A stretch of DNA of 64,000 nucleotides from Streptomyces sp. TRM68367. Lineage in GTDB: Bacteria > Actinomycetota > Actinomycetes > Streptomycetales > Streptomycetaceae. The DNA lies in contig NZ_JACTVI010000039.1 in the NCBI RefSeq assembly GCF_014495685.1, positions 1-64,000 on the forward strand, read 5' to 3'. Positions 41,601 through 48,570 of the stretch are shown here, piece after piece. The notes beneath the pieces were generated by a model that did not search any database, was not told the DNA's origin, and saw nothing but the letters and a program-made list of their open reading frames with translations. The position numbers were made by a program, and so were the translations under genes. Within the stretch, counting starts at the first letter, position 1, and the number at the start of each line of letters is the position of its first letter.

Positions 41601-43568
41601 CGCAGCGCGCACCGCGCGCTCGTTCTCGGTGGTGGGTGCCATGAGCGAGCCAGTGCCGATCGTGGGCTCCGGCAGCGCGCGCCGGTCGAGCTTGCCGTTC
41701 TCGGTGAGCGGGAACTCGTCCATCACGACGATGTGGGCGGGCACCATGTACTCCACCATGTGCCCGACGGCCCACTCCCTGACCTCGTCAGCCCGCAGGT
41801 CCTCGCTGCCGGCGGCCGGGATCACATACCCCACCAGGTAGGTGCCGCCAGCCGCGTTCTTCTTCGCGACGACGCAGGTGTGCCGGACTCCGGGGTGCTC
41901 GGCGAGACCGGCCTCGACGTCCTCGGTCTCCAGCCGCATTCCGCGGATCTTGATCTGGTTGTCGGCGCGGCCGAGGAATTCCAGTGACCCGTCCGGGGTA
42001 AACCGTGCGAGGTCACCGGTCCGGTAGAGCCGGGACCCGTCCGCGGCGAACGGGTTCGCGACGAACCGGGACGCCGTCAGGCCGGGCGCGCCCACGTAGC
42101 CGCGCCCCAGGAGGAACCCTCCCACGTACAGTTCGCCGCCGACCCCGACCGGGACCGGGCGCAGTTCGTCGTCCAGGACGTACAGCTGGGTGTTGGGGTT
42201 GGCCTTGCCGATCGAGGTCGACAGGCGCTGCGCCGCGCCCCGGTAGATGACGTGCGAGACGCCGATCGTCGTCTCGGCAGGGCCGTAGCCGTGGTACATG
42301 GGGATGTCGAGCTTGGTGCGGAACCGCTCGTACAGCTCCGGGGTCAGCACCTCGCCGCCGCACCACACGTGCCGCAGGCTGTCCAGGCGGCCGGAGTCGC
42401 CCGCTATCTCCAGCAGCACGTCCAGCATGGACGACACCAGATACGTGAAGGTGACGCGCTGTTCGGCGATCACGCTCAGCAGGTGGTGCGGGTCGCGTTC
42501 GCCGCCGGGCCTCAGGACCACCAGCCGGGCGCCGCACACCAGCGGCAGGAAAATCTCGTTGATGGAGATGTCGAAGGACAGCGGGGCCTTGAACAGCGAC
42601 GCGTCGTCGTGGCCGAAGCCCAGGATCTCGTTCACCTGCCACAGCAGGCGCTCGCTGATCGCCTCGTGCCGGATCATGGCGCCCTTGGGCCGTCCGGTGG
42701 AACCGGACGTGAAGATGACGTACGCCAGGGCTGCGTCGTGGACGGTGATCCCGGTCCCCTCGGTGGGGCGGGAGCCGAAGCGCCAGTCGGCGAGGTCGAC
42801 GGGCACGGCTCCCGGTTCGCCGGGGTCGTGCTCGCCCGAGTGGTTGAGCTGGAGCACGATTTGGGCGTCCTTGATGACGACGGCCCGGCGCGCGGCGGGC
42901 CACTGCGGGTCGAGCGGCACGAACGCGCAGCCCGCCTGGAGCACACCGAGCAGCCCGATCACCATGTCGGCGGAGCGGCCCAGGGAGATGCCGACGACCT
43001 GTTCGCAGGTGAGCCCGCGTTCGATCAGGCTGTGGGCCAACTGGCTGGACAGCTCGGCCGCCTGGCGGTACGTCAGCGAGCGGTGGTCGTCGACGACGGC
43101 GACGGCGTCCGGCCTGGTGCGCGCCTGCTCGCGGAACATCTCCACGATGGTCGGGCGGACCCGGTCGGCCTGCGTGTCGTTCCACTCGGCCAGGGCCTCG
43201 AGCCGCGCCGCCACGCCGGCCGGGGCGATGGTGCCGAGGGACCGGACCGGGAAGTCGGCCAGGTCGTCCAGCGCGAGCTGTGCGTCGGCCGGGGCGACGT
43301 CTTCCGGTACGGCGATGCTCCGGCCGTCCGGCGCGACCTCCCAACCGGCGTGTCCGTCCCCGCCGTTGTCGACCCATCCGAGGACTTCGGCGAACAGAGT
43401 GCCGGGGGTCAGGTCGATGCCGTCGGGGCTCAGGCCCGTCGCCCAGTACGACAGCCCGATGGCGCACGCTTCGGCGATGGTCCTGTCGGAGAAGTCACCG
43501 GTTCGCCGGCGTACGTCGGCCAGACGTGCGGGAGAGAGCCGTACGACACGAGCACTCGGTTCCATCAT
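32598..43568 (-). CDS. cchH: Coelichelin non-ribosomal peptide synthetase CchH
   Basis: A 3,656-residue NRPS with order A-PCP-E-C-A-PCP-E-C-A-PCP and no thioesterase. A-domain cores 'FTSGSTG/YTSGSTG' lie near residues 286, 1783 and 3216. Carrier sites are 'LGGDSIL' (about 678), 'AGGDSIV' (about 2193) and 'LGGHSML' (about 3613). Epimerase motifs are 'HHVVVDG' (about 851) and 'HHLAVDS' (about 2364). Condensation motifs are 'HHIIADG' (about 1328) and the altered 'HLLLWDG' (2766-2772). My reading of the specificity codes gives DINYWGGIGK, DFWNIGMVHK and DMENLGLINK, for formyl-hydroxyornithine, threonine and hydroxyornithine. The start at 43568 has GAGG upstream. A repeat is inserted in the linker before carrier domain 2. 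Confidence 0.97.
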   Translation of the reverse strand: MMEPSARVVRLSPARLADVRRRTGDFSDRTIAEACAIGLSYWATGLSPDGIDLTPGTLFAEVLGWVDNGGDGHAGWEVAPDGRSIAVPEDVAPADAQLALDDLADFPVRSLGTIAPAGVAARLEALAEWNDTQADRVRPTIVEMFREQARTRPDAVAVVDDHRSLTYRQAAELSSQLAHSLIERGLTCEQVVGISLGRSADMVIGLLGVLQAGCAFVPLDPQWPAARRAVVIKDAQIVLQLNHSGEHDPGEPGAVPVDLADWRFGSRPTEGTGITVHDAALAYVIFTSGSTGRPKGAMIRHEAISERLLWQVNEILGFGHDDASLFKAPLSFDISINEIFLPLVCGARLVVLRPGGERDPHHLLSVIAEQRVTFTYLVSSMLDVLLEIAGDSGRLDSLRHVWCGGEVLTPELYERFRTKLDIPMYHGYGPAETTIGVSHVIYRGAAQRLSTSIGKANPNTQLYVLDDELRPVPVGVGGELYVGGFLLGRGYVGAPGLTASRFVANPFAADGSRLYRTGDLARFTPDGSLEFLGRADNQIKIRGMRLETEDVEAGLAEHPGVRHTCVVAKKNAAGGTYLVGYVIPAAGSEDLRADEVREWAVGHMVEYMVPAHIVVMDEFPLTENGKLDRRALPEPTIGTGSLMAPTTENERAVRAAVAAVLRLNDVDAVGVDQDFFQLGGDSILAISLLSALRDAGLHVTARQIFAHSTVGALAAVASREDISTVDHRDVATGSVVGSPIVQWLGETTDAIDGFVQSVVLNTPADLTPDALDAILTAVVGRHAMLRARLVRSDRWSFDIPEADQADVAWQASDRPLDECVALATDGLDPDSGVMLRAVWRRAARQLVVVAHHVVVDGVSWRILMDDLVTAWRQLAAGAPVELPSAGTSFRRWTQLLERAAFDADSAYYRRPLPGADGTLGRRALSEADTVAQERIQTVSVGPEATAALLGEIPAKFHAGVDDVLLTALAVALARWRRDLGQDQTFAHIELEGHGREGGFVAGSAGFEPDLSRTVGWFTTLFPVTVDPGAAPDPTAPEYLAAALKAVKEDLARVPDNGASYGALRYLAQTELDAPAPQVLFNYLGRFAAGASGDWQLAHTTGQLGEKRDPRMRLPRPLEFNAIAEPTSVGGEYELVTAISWPDGMFTDEDIATLGAYFRGALAGLAALDEGGHSPSDFPLVPLTQADVDALDGPALRDILPLTPLQEGLYFHSVFDDSAGAYVEQQLLTLDGEVDADRLAAAATRLLTLFPNLAARFVALADGRVVSVLDSGVEAPFTVLDRPGITDAEIRDYAERDRRAGFDLATGPLMRYTLIRAGDGRGVLVQTVHHIIADGWSVPPMLRALLAEYHAPGTVHPLGGFPDYVRRLAGRDDDESDRVWREQLADLPGPSLVAEGHTPSDRFAGTAVEPEDDIDAAVRSAGVPLSVAVHSAWAVTLGGILHGSDVVFGSTVSGRDADVPGIEDMVGLFINTIPVRARWAATTTARGLLASVREHQSAVLPHQHVSLTRTGRQAGAGSLFDTLVVFDVATDVEALRRPGDTLVVTDIVNEGAPHYPLTLVVERALDGRPGFHLIYDGELLREASAQAILRTFSQTLADLLTRPEALVDDLAREGDRRPARITPTTLGALFDAAAHRDPAATAVTQCALDGGTRSLTYGELADAKDDLASALRAAGVGPGRRAAVAVPRSVEQVVALVAIVTAGGAYVPLDLAYPDERLEYILADAAPQVVLVDRDQRDRFTQLLARAGVPARVLVEGDELAPASTEPEREVGWHDPAYVIYTSGSTGRPKGVVVPHSSVVTLLANTQPDMNVGPDDVWVQFHSYSFDFAVWELWGALAYGGELLVPEYGLTRSPVDFHRLVRERAVTVLNQTPSAFYQFIEADRHAGEALPALRRIIFGGEALDLGRLRGWVERHGTGSPELVNMYGITETTVHVTHRVLTDEDFDSGDDVSPIGGPIPGLVTYLLDDLLRPVAPGQVGAIYVAGDQVSLGYLGRPGLTASRFVADPFAGDGSRMYHTGDLARRTLDGELEFAGRADDQVQLKGFRIELGEVESAIRELDGVVDVAVTVADSGDHLVAHVVGQVPGDLTALLSAKLPVHMVPGRVLPVDALPLTVNGKLDRKALTARAAAPRRGAGPYQYATPPQGAPSHGVPAGEDAAAVALPSSLATLVDIFTETLPGTTPDPDTDFFRAGGDSIVAITVVNRARALGLPIAPRDVFLHRTPRALAEYLGTSTPPAAAPAPALREDGPLIPTPIILRQRELGGSLARFAQARTLAAPEGAGFADAERAANAVVAAHPALRLRLRAGHGVWALRTEPAREITVVRTDEPDPTTAANEAADRLDPESGDVIAVTWLEASRTLVVTVHHLAVDSVSWLVLLDDLATALRAEPLAPPTTSYAEYAEALAAQSTQAIDDLGHWITTLQAPALLPVVREPRETTVVLAPEVTDRLIRTAPAALGVGLTELLCGALRTALTHTQPSPTDLAIELERHGRVPVLEHHDYTRTVGWFTSIAPVRLTAHTDPVEAAREVAERQPDERAQVAYGQLRYLNPQTAPLLTARPQVLFNYLGRGSESQALHITGGDQGRPYAVEVNAWLDDATDSLHADFTLAEGIPDEITEHWLSALEHIADASATAERTAPVTPLQRGLFFQAQMAGSVGHYVAQSWFTFDRRLDTDALAEAMAYVIARHPAVGAGFATDDDGNPVQVLSAWRQVAARTVELSTHAEVDALRARERDTGFDPGEPPLIRLTVVRLPDDRDGLLLSYHLLLWDGWSREIVLRDLFDAYHCVLAGELPAPTPATPSFEDYARALVARDPSVSERFWAEHLAGLPGPTLLAGPAPSLSDDLPRKLVHTLSAEQSDLLREAARAHGVTLNSVLTGAFGLLLGAHTGRSDAVFGVTVSGREGEGLDEIVGVLLNTVPMWTRARPDDSVREYLSAVQAARVEAMEHEHLGLGEIQRASGHDTLFDNLFVLQNFLDMDAFAEMNARHGITSVQADDSTHYPFTWVVTPGERLTVKLEYRDGDTAGARRLLGDYLSVLDDLARSTGPVGALRGPGPEPSRGERTDVGTDTVVDRFDQAADRDPQRVALVAHCSTMTFAELRDRSRAVAGVLAHRGIGPETTVGLAIPRSLDSIVALFAVLRVGAAYVPLELDHPDERIAAIVADARPEVILTVRSVSPRLTGDLIELDRPLPEAETFVTFDPDDPDRLRHPAYTIYTSGSTGKPKGVVTEYAGLTNMLINHQRRIFEPVLAEHGHRVFRIAHTVSFAFDMSWEELLWLADGHEVHICDEELRRDAPRLVDYCLEHGIDVINVTPTYAQQLVAEGLLDNPERRPALVLLGGEAVTPTLWRRLAETEGTVGYNLYGPTEYTINTLGVGTFECQDPVVGVAIDNTDVYVLDPWLRPLLDGVPGELYVSGTGIARGYLGRPGQTAHRFVACPFGEPGERMYRTGDLVVRRPDGNLMYLGRTDQQVKIRGHRVELGEVEAAFAAHQAVRFVAAVAQPDPQVDGAYRLAAYLVLDGSDMAAVAADVGAALPDFMRPTHYAQVDSIPLTVNGKADTKALPEAKPLGALTTAGERGPESETETVVCEFFAEALDLDDDEVSAMSDFVSLGGHSMLAVRLIGLLRREYGPVITIRDLFTLRTPEAIARHLDANS
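37119..37192 (+). repeat. Streptomyces intergenic repeat, copy B, in frame inside cchH
   Basis: Antisense to cchH the sequence shows 'GGCTGGGCGCGCCC', 'GCGGCGGAGTCGCATATTGA' and the hairpin CCGCGCCCC-TTC-GGGGCGCGG (37166-37186), nearly identical to copy A. In the protein it encodes about 24 residues ('AAAPRRGAGPYQYATPPQG') in the flexible linker between adenylation domain 2 ('NGKLDRKAL') and carrier domain 2, without breaking the frame. Confidence 0.8.
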
Positions 43569-43617
43569 CGAAGACCTCAGCGTCCCTTCCCGGGCATGAA
43601 AGCCACCCCGACCCAAC

Positions 43618-43631
43618 TTAGGTTTACCTAA
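43618..43631 (-). promoter_or_regulatory. Iron box in front of cchH
   Basis: TTAGGTTTACCTAA has TTAGGT/ACCTAA arms and lies 50 bases before the cchH start. It overlaps the last codons of cchG, whose TAG stop is at 43628-43630. It fits an internal iron-regulated promoter for cchH-cchI. Confidence 0.7.
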
Positions 43632-45415
43632 CTACCTTCGCGCCAAGCCCGCCACAGCCGCGCGTACCGGCCGCCCAGGACCACCAACTCCTCGTGGCTT
43701 CCCTGCTCCACGACGCGTCCGGCGTCCAGTACGGCGATCCGGTCCGCCGCCATCGCCTGGGTCAGCCGGTGCGCCACGAACAGCGTGGTCCGGCCCGCGC
43801 ACGCGGCCAGCACGGCCCGCTCCAGCTCGGCGGCGCCCTCGCTGCCGGCCTCGGCGGTCGACTCGTCGAGCACCACCACCGGTGCCCGGCCCAGCACCAG
43901 CCGGGCCAGGGCGATCTGGGCGACCTTGGTGACGTCCAGGCGCTCGCCGCCCTCGCCGACCATGGTCTTCAGCCCGTCGGGCAGTGCGTCGACCCAGCCG
44001 TCGGCGCCGACCCTGCGCAGCGCGTCCATCAGTTCGGCGTCGGTCACCTCCGGCGCGGCCAGCCGCAGGTCGTCGGTGAGCGGACCGGAGAACACGTGCG
44101 TCTCCTGCGTCAGGATGCTCACCAACGCCCGTGCCCCGGCCTCGTCCAGACCGGCGAGGTCGGTCGGTCCGACGCGTACCGAGCCGGCCTGCGGGGTCCC
44201 GACGCCCGCGATGAGCGCGGCCAGGGTCGTCTTGCCCGCGCCGGTCGCCCCGACCAGCGCGAGCGAACCGCCGGCCGGGATCGTCAGGTCGACGTCGCGC
44301 AGGACCGGCTCTTCGGAGCCGGGGTAGCTGAACGTCAGCCCCTCCACCGTCACCGGCAGCGGCGTGGGGGCCGCCGGCGCGACGGCCGCGTCGCCCACCA
44401 GCCGTTCCTCCGCGGGCTCCCCCATCACCCCGACCAGCCGGGTCAGGCTCGCGCCCGACTTCTGTGCCTCGTCGAAGGTGAACATGATGAGGCCGAGCGG
44501 GGTGAACAGCTTGTGGAACAGCAGCGGGGCCGCCGACACCTCGCCCAGGCTGGCGGCGTCGGCCTCCAGCAGGGCGTAGCCCACCACGATGATGAGGACC
44601 AGCCCGATGAACTCGGCGCGGTTCTCCCGGCCCACGAACCGGCCGAAGAACCGGAACACGTCGATGCCGAGAGTGCGCACCCGCCACGACTCGCTGGTGA
44701 CCTTCGCGCGGAAGGTGTCCTCGAGGCGGTAGGCCCGGACCGTGTCGATCCCGTTGAGACCGCTGATCAGCGCCTGCGCGCGGTCGGCCTGGGCCGCCCG
44801 CTGCTGCCGGTAGAGCGGGCCGGAGCGCGGCAGATACCAGCGCAGGGCCAGCGCGTACGCGGGCAGCGCGCCGGCGCCCGCCAGGCCGAGCCGCCAGTCC
44901 AGGCCGAACATGCCTGCCGTGGCGATGGCGACCAGGACTCCCGCCGAGAAGATGGTGGGGACAGCCGTCCGGATGCCCTTGGACAGCAGGGCGACATCGT
45001 CACCGACCCGGGACAGCACATCTCCCCGGCCGACCAGCTCGATCCGCGCGCTCGGCATGCCCAGCACCGCCCGGACGGCGCCTTCCCGCAGCCGGGCGAG
45101 CAGATCCGCGCCCAGCCGCCCGATCAGGTAGGTCGACACCGCGGTGGCCGCCGCGCCGAGCAGTGCGGCGGCCCCCATCAACGCCCCGATGGTGACCAGG
45201 ACGGAGCGCGACTCGCCCTCGACCACTGCGTCGACCACCCGGCCGAGCAGGAGCACCGGGAGCACCTGGAGCGCCGCCCCCGCCACCGTGGTGAGCACGG
45301 TGGCCGTCGTCAGCCATGGCTTATCCCGGCAGTGCGCCCCGACCCATCGGGTGGCCTCGCGTCCGGACGCCGTGCGCAGGGTTGCCGGGGCGACGCGCGT
45401 GTCGGTGGTGCTCAC
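43628..45415 (-). CDS. cchG: ABC exporter CchG (fused membrane and ATPase domains)
   Basis: A 595-residue half-transporter with about six membrane segments, then an ATPase with all motifs: Walker A 'LVGATGAGKTTLAALI', a signature region read as 'LDVTKVAQIALARLVL' (divergent from LSGGQ), Walker B 'VVVLDESTAEAGSEG' and switch histidine 'LFVAHRLTQAM'. The GTG start is two bases after the cchF stop. With CchI it likely exports coelichelin. Its signature motif is unusual while that of CchI is canonical, which supports a heterodimer with one complete ATP site. Confidence 0.88.
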   Translation of the reverse strand: MSTTDTRVAPATLRTASGREATRWVGAHCRDKPWLTTATVLTTVAGAALQVLPVLLLGRVVDAVVEGESRSVLVTIGALMGAAALLGAAATAVSTYLIGRLGADLLARLREGAVRAVLGMPSARIELVGRGDVLSRVGDDVALLSKGIRTAVPTIFSAGVLVAIATAGMFGLDWRLGLAGAGALPAYALALRWYLPRSGPLYRQQRAAQADRAQALISGLNGIDTVRAYRLEDTFRAKVTSESWRVRTLGIDVFRFFGRFVGRENRAEFIGLVLIIVVGYALLEADAASLGEVSAAPLLFHKLFTPLGLIMFTFDEAQKSGASLTRLVGVMGEPAEERLVGDAAVAPAAPTPLPVTVEGLTFSYPGSEEPVLRDVDLTIPAGGSLALVGATGAGKTTLAALIAGVGTPQAGSVRVGPTDLAGLDEAGARALVSILTQETHVFSGPLTDDLRLAAPEVTDAELMDALRRVGADGWVDALPDGLKTMVGEGGERLDVTKVAQIALARLVLGRAPVVVLDESTAEAGSEGAAELERAVLAACAGRTTLFVAHRLTQAMAADRIAVLDAGRVVEQGSHEELVVLGGRYARLWRAWREGS

Positions 45416-45417
45416 AC

Positions 45418-46479
45418 CTAGCCGACCGACTTGACGAGTTCGTCGATCGCGTACGGCAGGGACGCCAGGGTGGCCTGGGACATGGCCGCGCCGACTGCCG
45501 GTCCCTCGCTGTCCAGCAGGTACGACACCTTGCCGTTCTTCACGGCGTCCAGGTTGGTGAACAGCTTGAACTTCTTCAGCGCCTCGGTGTCCGCCTTGTC
45601 GTTGATGACGACGATGCGGTCGACGTCGACCAGGTCGGTGCGCTCGGGCGAGAGCTGGGTGTAGAAGTCGCCGCCCGCGATCTTGTCGATCTCGGTCTGG
45701 TACTTGAAGCCCATGCCCGTCAGCAGCCGTCCGCGCACGTCGGTGGAGGTGAACGGCGCCAGCGAGTCCTTGTACCAGGACAGCGCGACGGCGGTCTGGT
45801 TCGCGAACTCGGGGTGCGCCTTCTTGGCCGCGTCGAGCTTGCCCTGGACGGCCTGCACCTGCTTCTCGCCCTCGGTCTCCTTGCCGAGCGCCTTGGCGAT
45901 GTGGAGGGCGTTGTCCTGCCACGGTGCGCTGAACGGCTCCTTCTCGGCCTTGGTACGGCCCACCGTCGGCGCGATCTGGGAGAGCTTGTCGTAGGCCGCC
46001 TTGTCGATCTCGGAGTACACCGCGATGATCAGGTCCGGCCGCAGGGCGGCGATCTTCTCGTAGTTGGGGCCGGAGTCGCCGTTCTTCATGACGACCTCGG
46101 GCTTGGTGTCGCCCCACTTGTCCTTCACCCAGGGCCACTGGGTGTTGATGTCGGGGCTCTGGCCCGCCGGGTTCGGGTACTGGTCGACCATGCCGACCGG
46201 CTTGGTGCCGAGTGCCAGGACGGCCTGGTCGTCGGTGTAGCCGACGGTGACGACCCGCTTGGGCGCCTCGGTTATCCTCGTGGATCCGAACGCGTGCTCC
46301 ACGGTGACCGGGAATGCGCCGGAGGCGGCAGCGGGAGTGCTGTCGCTCGCGTTGTCTTCCGAGTCGGACGCCGAGCCGGAACCGCATCCCGCGAGGAGGC
46401 CGGCGCCGAGGGTCGCGGCGGACAGTATCGCCGCCAACCGCCGCCAGGGCTTCATACGCGTCGTTCTATGGAGGAGCAT
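45418..46479 (-). CDS. cchF: Ferri-coelichelin binding lipoprotein CchF
   Basis: A 353-residue cluster-8-type substrate-binding protein. The signal peptide ends in the lipobox 'LLAGCGSG'; a Ser/Asp/Ala linker leads to the binding domains ('RVVTVGYTDDQAVLALGTKP', 'IAALRPDLIIAVY', 'DRIVVIND'). It is anchored outside the membrane and hands the ferric complex to CchC-CchD. Start at 46479 chosen for the AAGGGA site; the internal ATG at 46455 has none. Confidence 0.95.
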   Translation of the reverse strand: MLLHRTTRMKPWRRLAAILSAATLGAGLLAGCGSGSASDSEDNASDSTPAAASGAFPVTVEHAFGSTRITEAPKRVVTVGYTDDQAVLALGTKPVGMVDQYPNPAGQSPDINTQWPWVKDKWGDTKPEVVMKNGDSGPNYEKIAALRPDLIIAVYSEIDKAAYDKLSQIAPTVGRTKAEKEPFSAPWQDNALHIAKALGKETEGEKQVQAVQGKLDAAKKAHPEFANQTAVALSWYKDSLAPFTSTDVRGRLLTGMGFKYQTEIDKIAGGDFYTQLSPERTDLVDVDRIVVINDKADTEALKKFKLFTNLDAVKNGKVSYLLDSEGPAVGAAMSQATLASLPYAIDELVKSVG

Positions 46480-46550
46480 CCCGAATCCCTTGCTCTCGCG
46501 CTGTTCACTGCGCCCCTGTGTGAGGGCAGGCAAACCTTACCGTGCGCGAG

Positions 46551-46569
46551 TGAGGTTAGCCTAGCCTTA
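46551..46569 (-). promoter_or_regulatory. Iron box in front of cchF
   Basis: TGAGGTTAGCCTAGCCTTA matches 14 of 19 positions of the iron-box consensus, 71 bases before the cchF start. It includes the TAA stop codon of cchE (46567-46569). A second half-like 'AAACCTTACC' is 20 bases nearer to cchF. Confidence 0.65.
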
Positions 46570-47469
46570 CTTACGAGATTGTCTCGGCCGGGGCGCGGCC
46601 GGGGCCTGGTCGAGCTGCACGTGGGTGCGGCCGATGGGCACGATGAGCGGCCGGTCGCCCACCGGATCGTCAATCACCTTGGCCCGCAACCCGAATGCCT
46701 CGTCCAGCAGCTCGGCGGTGATCACGTCGCGCGGGTGCCCCTGCGCCAGGATCGACCCCTCGCGCATCACGATGAGGTTGTCGCTGTAGCGCGTGGCCAG
46801 GTTGAGGTCGTGCAGCACCATGACCACGGTGCATCCCGATTCGTGCAGGTCGTCCACCAGGTCGAGCACGTCGATCGCGTGCGCCAGGTCCAGGTAGGTG
46901 GTCGGCTCATCGAGCAGCAGCAGGTCGGTGCCCTGAGCCAGCGTCATCGAGATCCAGACACGCTGACGTTGCCCCCCGGACAGTGAGTCGACCGGGCGGT
47001 CGGCCAGGTCGGACACGCCGGTCATGGCCAGCGCGCGCTCCACTACGGCGGCGTCGTCCGACGACCACTGCCGCAGCCAGCTCTGGTGCGGATGGCGGCC
47101 CCTGGCGACCAGGTCGGCCACCGTCAGGCCCTCCGGCGCGACCGGTGCCTGCGGCAGCAGACCGAGCTTCTTCGCCACGTCCCTGGTCCTGAGCCTGCCG
47201 ATGTCGTCGCCGTCCAGCACGACCGTCCCCCTGGCCGGCTTCAGCAGCCGCGTCAGGGTCCGCAACAGGGTCGACTTCCCGCAGCCGTTGGGGCCGGTGA
47301 TCGTGGTGATCACCCCTGGCGGGATCGTCACGTCGAGGTCGTCGATGACGGTCCGGGCGCCGTACCCGACCGTGACGCCCTTCGCTGCCAGCCGTGCGAC
47401 GTCCTCGGCCCCGGACCTGGCCCCGGACTTGGCCCCGGACTTGGCCTCGGTTATGTGCTGAGCGACCAC
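46567..47469 (-). CDS. cchE: Ferri-siderophore ABC transporter ATPase CchE
   Basis: A 300-residue FecE/FepC-type ATPase. Walker A 'ITGPNGCGKSTLLRTL', 'LLPQAPVAPEGLTV', signature 'LSGGQRQRVWISMTLAQ', Walker B 'LLLLDEPTTYLDL' and 'VMVLHDLNLATRYSD' are intact. The N-terminus carries a small tetrapeptide repeat (AKSG, AKSG, ARSG) from a 12-base DNA repeat. The GTG start is preceded by a G-rich stretch. It powers import through CchC-CchD. Confidence 0.95.
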   Translation of the reverse strand: MVAQHITEAKSGAKSGARSGAEDVARLAAKGVTVGYGARTVIDDLDVTIPPGVITTITGPNGCGKSTLLRTLTRLLKPARGTVVLDGDDIGRLRTRDVAKKLGLLPQAPVAPEGLTVADLVARGRHPHQSWLRQWSSDDAAVVERALAMTGVSDLADRPVDSLSGGQRQRVWISMTLAQGTDLLLLDEPTTYLDLAHAIDVLDLVDDLHESGCTVVMVLHDLNLATRYSDNLIVMREGSILAQGHPRDVITAELLDEAFGLRAKVIDDPVGDRPLIVPIGRTHVQLDQAPAAPRPRQSRK

Positions 47470-47483
47470 AAGGCCCCCCTCAT

Positions 47484-47502
47484 TCAGGTATGCCTAACTT
47501 TG
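47484..47502 (-). promoter_or_regulatory. Weak iron-box-like site in front of cchE
   Basis: TCAGGTATGCCTAACTTTG (plus strand) matches about 11 of 19 consensus positions and keeps AGG/CCT arms. It lies 15 bases before the cchE start and 7 bases after cchD, so it may be a weak internal site or chance. Confidence 0.35.
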
Positions 47503-47508
47503 TATCAG

Positions 47509-48570
47509 CTACCGGCGGTTGGCCCGCACCAGCAGACAGACGAGGAAGGGGCCGCCGATCGCGGCGGTGACCACACCGACCGGGAGACTGATCGGCAGTG
47601 CCGTGCGGGCGACCAGGTCCGAGCCGATCAGCAGCAACGCGCCCACCACGCCGGAGGCCACCGTCGGCGGCGTCGGGCTCCTCACCAGACGCATCGCCAC
47701 CTGCGGCGCCACCAGCGCGACGAACGGGACCGGGCCGGCCGCGCTCACCGCCATGCCGGCCAGCAGGACCGCGCACAGCAGCAGGACCGCCCGTACCCTC
47801 GCGTACCGGACGCCCAGACCGGCGGCGACCTCGTCGCCGAAGTGCAGCGGCTTGAACTGGAACGCGACGGCCGACACGACGACCAGGAGGGCCAGCGTGC
47901 CCCACAGCGCCACCCGGACCTCGCTCCACGCGCGGTCGTCCAGCGAGCCGACCAGCCACGCCTGGGACTTGGCCACGTCCCTGATGTCGGCCGTGACCAG
48001 CAGCCAGGTCGTGATCGCCTCCATCACGGCGCTCACCGAGATGCCGATCAGGATGAGACGGAAGCCGTCGACTCCGCGCCGCCACGCCAGGAAGTACACC
48101 AGCAGGCCCGTGCCGAGACCGCCGGCGAGCGCGGCCGCGGACAGGCCCACGGAGTTGACGATCGCCGCGGCGGTCCCGCCCGACACCGTCACCAGGAACA
48201 CCGCGACCGCGCTCGCACCCCCGGTGATGCCCAGCACGTCCGGACTGGCCAGCGGATTGCGTGCGATGGACTGTGTGATGGCCCCGGACACCCCGAGCGC
48301 GATCCCCACGACGAGCCCGGCCATGGCACGCGGCAACCGCAGGTCCATGATCACGAACTCGTCGACCTGCTCGCCCCGGCCGAGGATCGTGGCGATCACC
48401 CGGGGCAGGCTGATGGGGAAGTCACCGACGCCCATGGACAGGCAGAACACCAGGAAGGTCGCCGTCATCAGCAGCAGCGTGACGAGTACGAGCCAGGGCC
48501 GCCATACGAACGACACCTGGCCGAGCCGCACGCCCGGCGGCACCGATGGCTGCACGTCTGTCCCGTTCAT
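47509..48570 (-). CDS. cchD: Ferri-siderophore permease CchD (FecCD family)
   Basis: A 353-residue permease with about nine to ten hydrophobic segments and the FecCD signatures 'LRLPRAMAGLVVGIALGVSG' and 'RNPLASPDVLGITGGASA'. The ATG overlaps the cchC stop (ATGA). It pairs with CchC to form the channel and with CchE as motor. Confidence 0.93.
   Translation of the reverse strand: MNGTDVQPSVPPGVRLGQVSFVWRPWLVLVTLLLMTATFLVFCLSMGVGDFPISLPRVIATILGRGEQVDEFVIMDLRLPRAMAGLVVGIALGVSGAITQSIARNPLASPDVLGITGGASAVAVFLVTVSGGTAAAIVNSVGLSAAALAGGLGTGLLVYFLAWRRGVDGFRLILIGISVSAVMEAITTWLLVTADIRDVAKSQAWLVGSLDDRAWSEVRVALWGTLALLVVVSAVAFQFKPLHFGDEVAAGLGVRYARVRAVLLLCAVLLAGMAVSAAGPVPFVALVAPQVAMRLVRSPTPPTVASGVVGALLLIGSDLVARTALPISLPVGVVTAAIGGPFLVCLLVRANRR

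Noticed and set aside
37275..41987. A 1,570-codon plus-strand frame inside cchH
   Set aside because: It is antisense to well-defined NRPS domains and its translation is the Val/Gly/Arg/Gln-rich text typical of GC-rich shadows.
32598..43568. A novel NRPS product family
   Set aside because: Domain order, specificity codes and gene order all agree with coelichelin.
43628..46387. A longer CchG including about 320 extra N-terminal residues
   Set aside because: The extra part overlaps cchF in another frame; the exporter begins at the GTG two bases after cchF.
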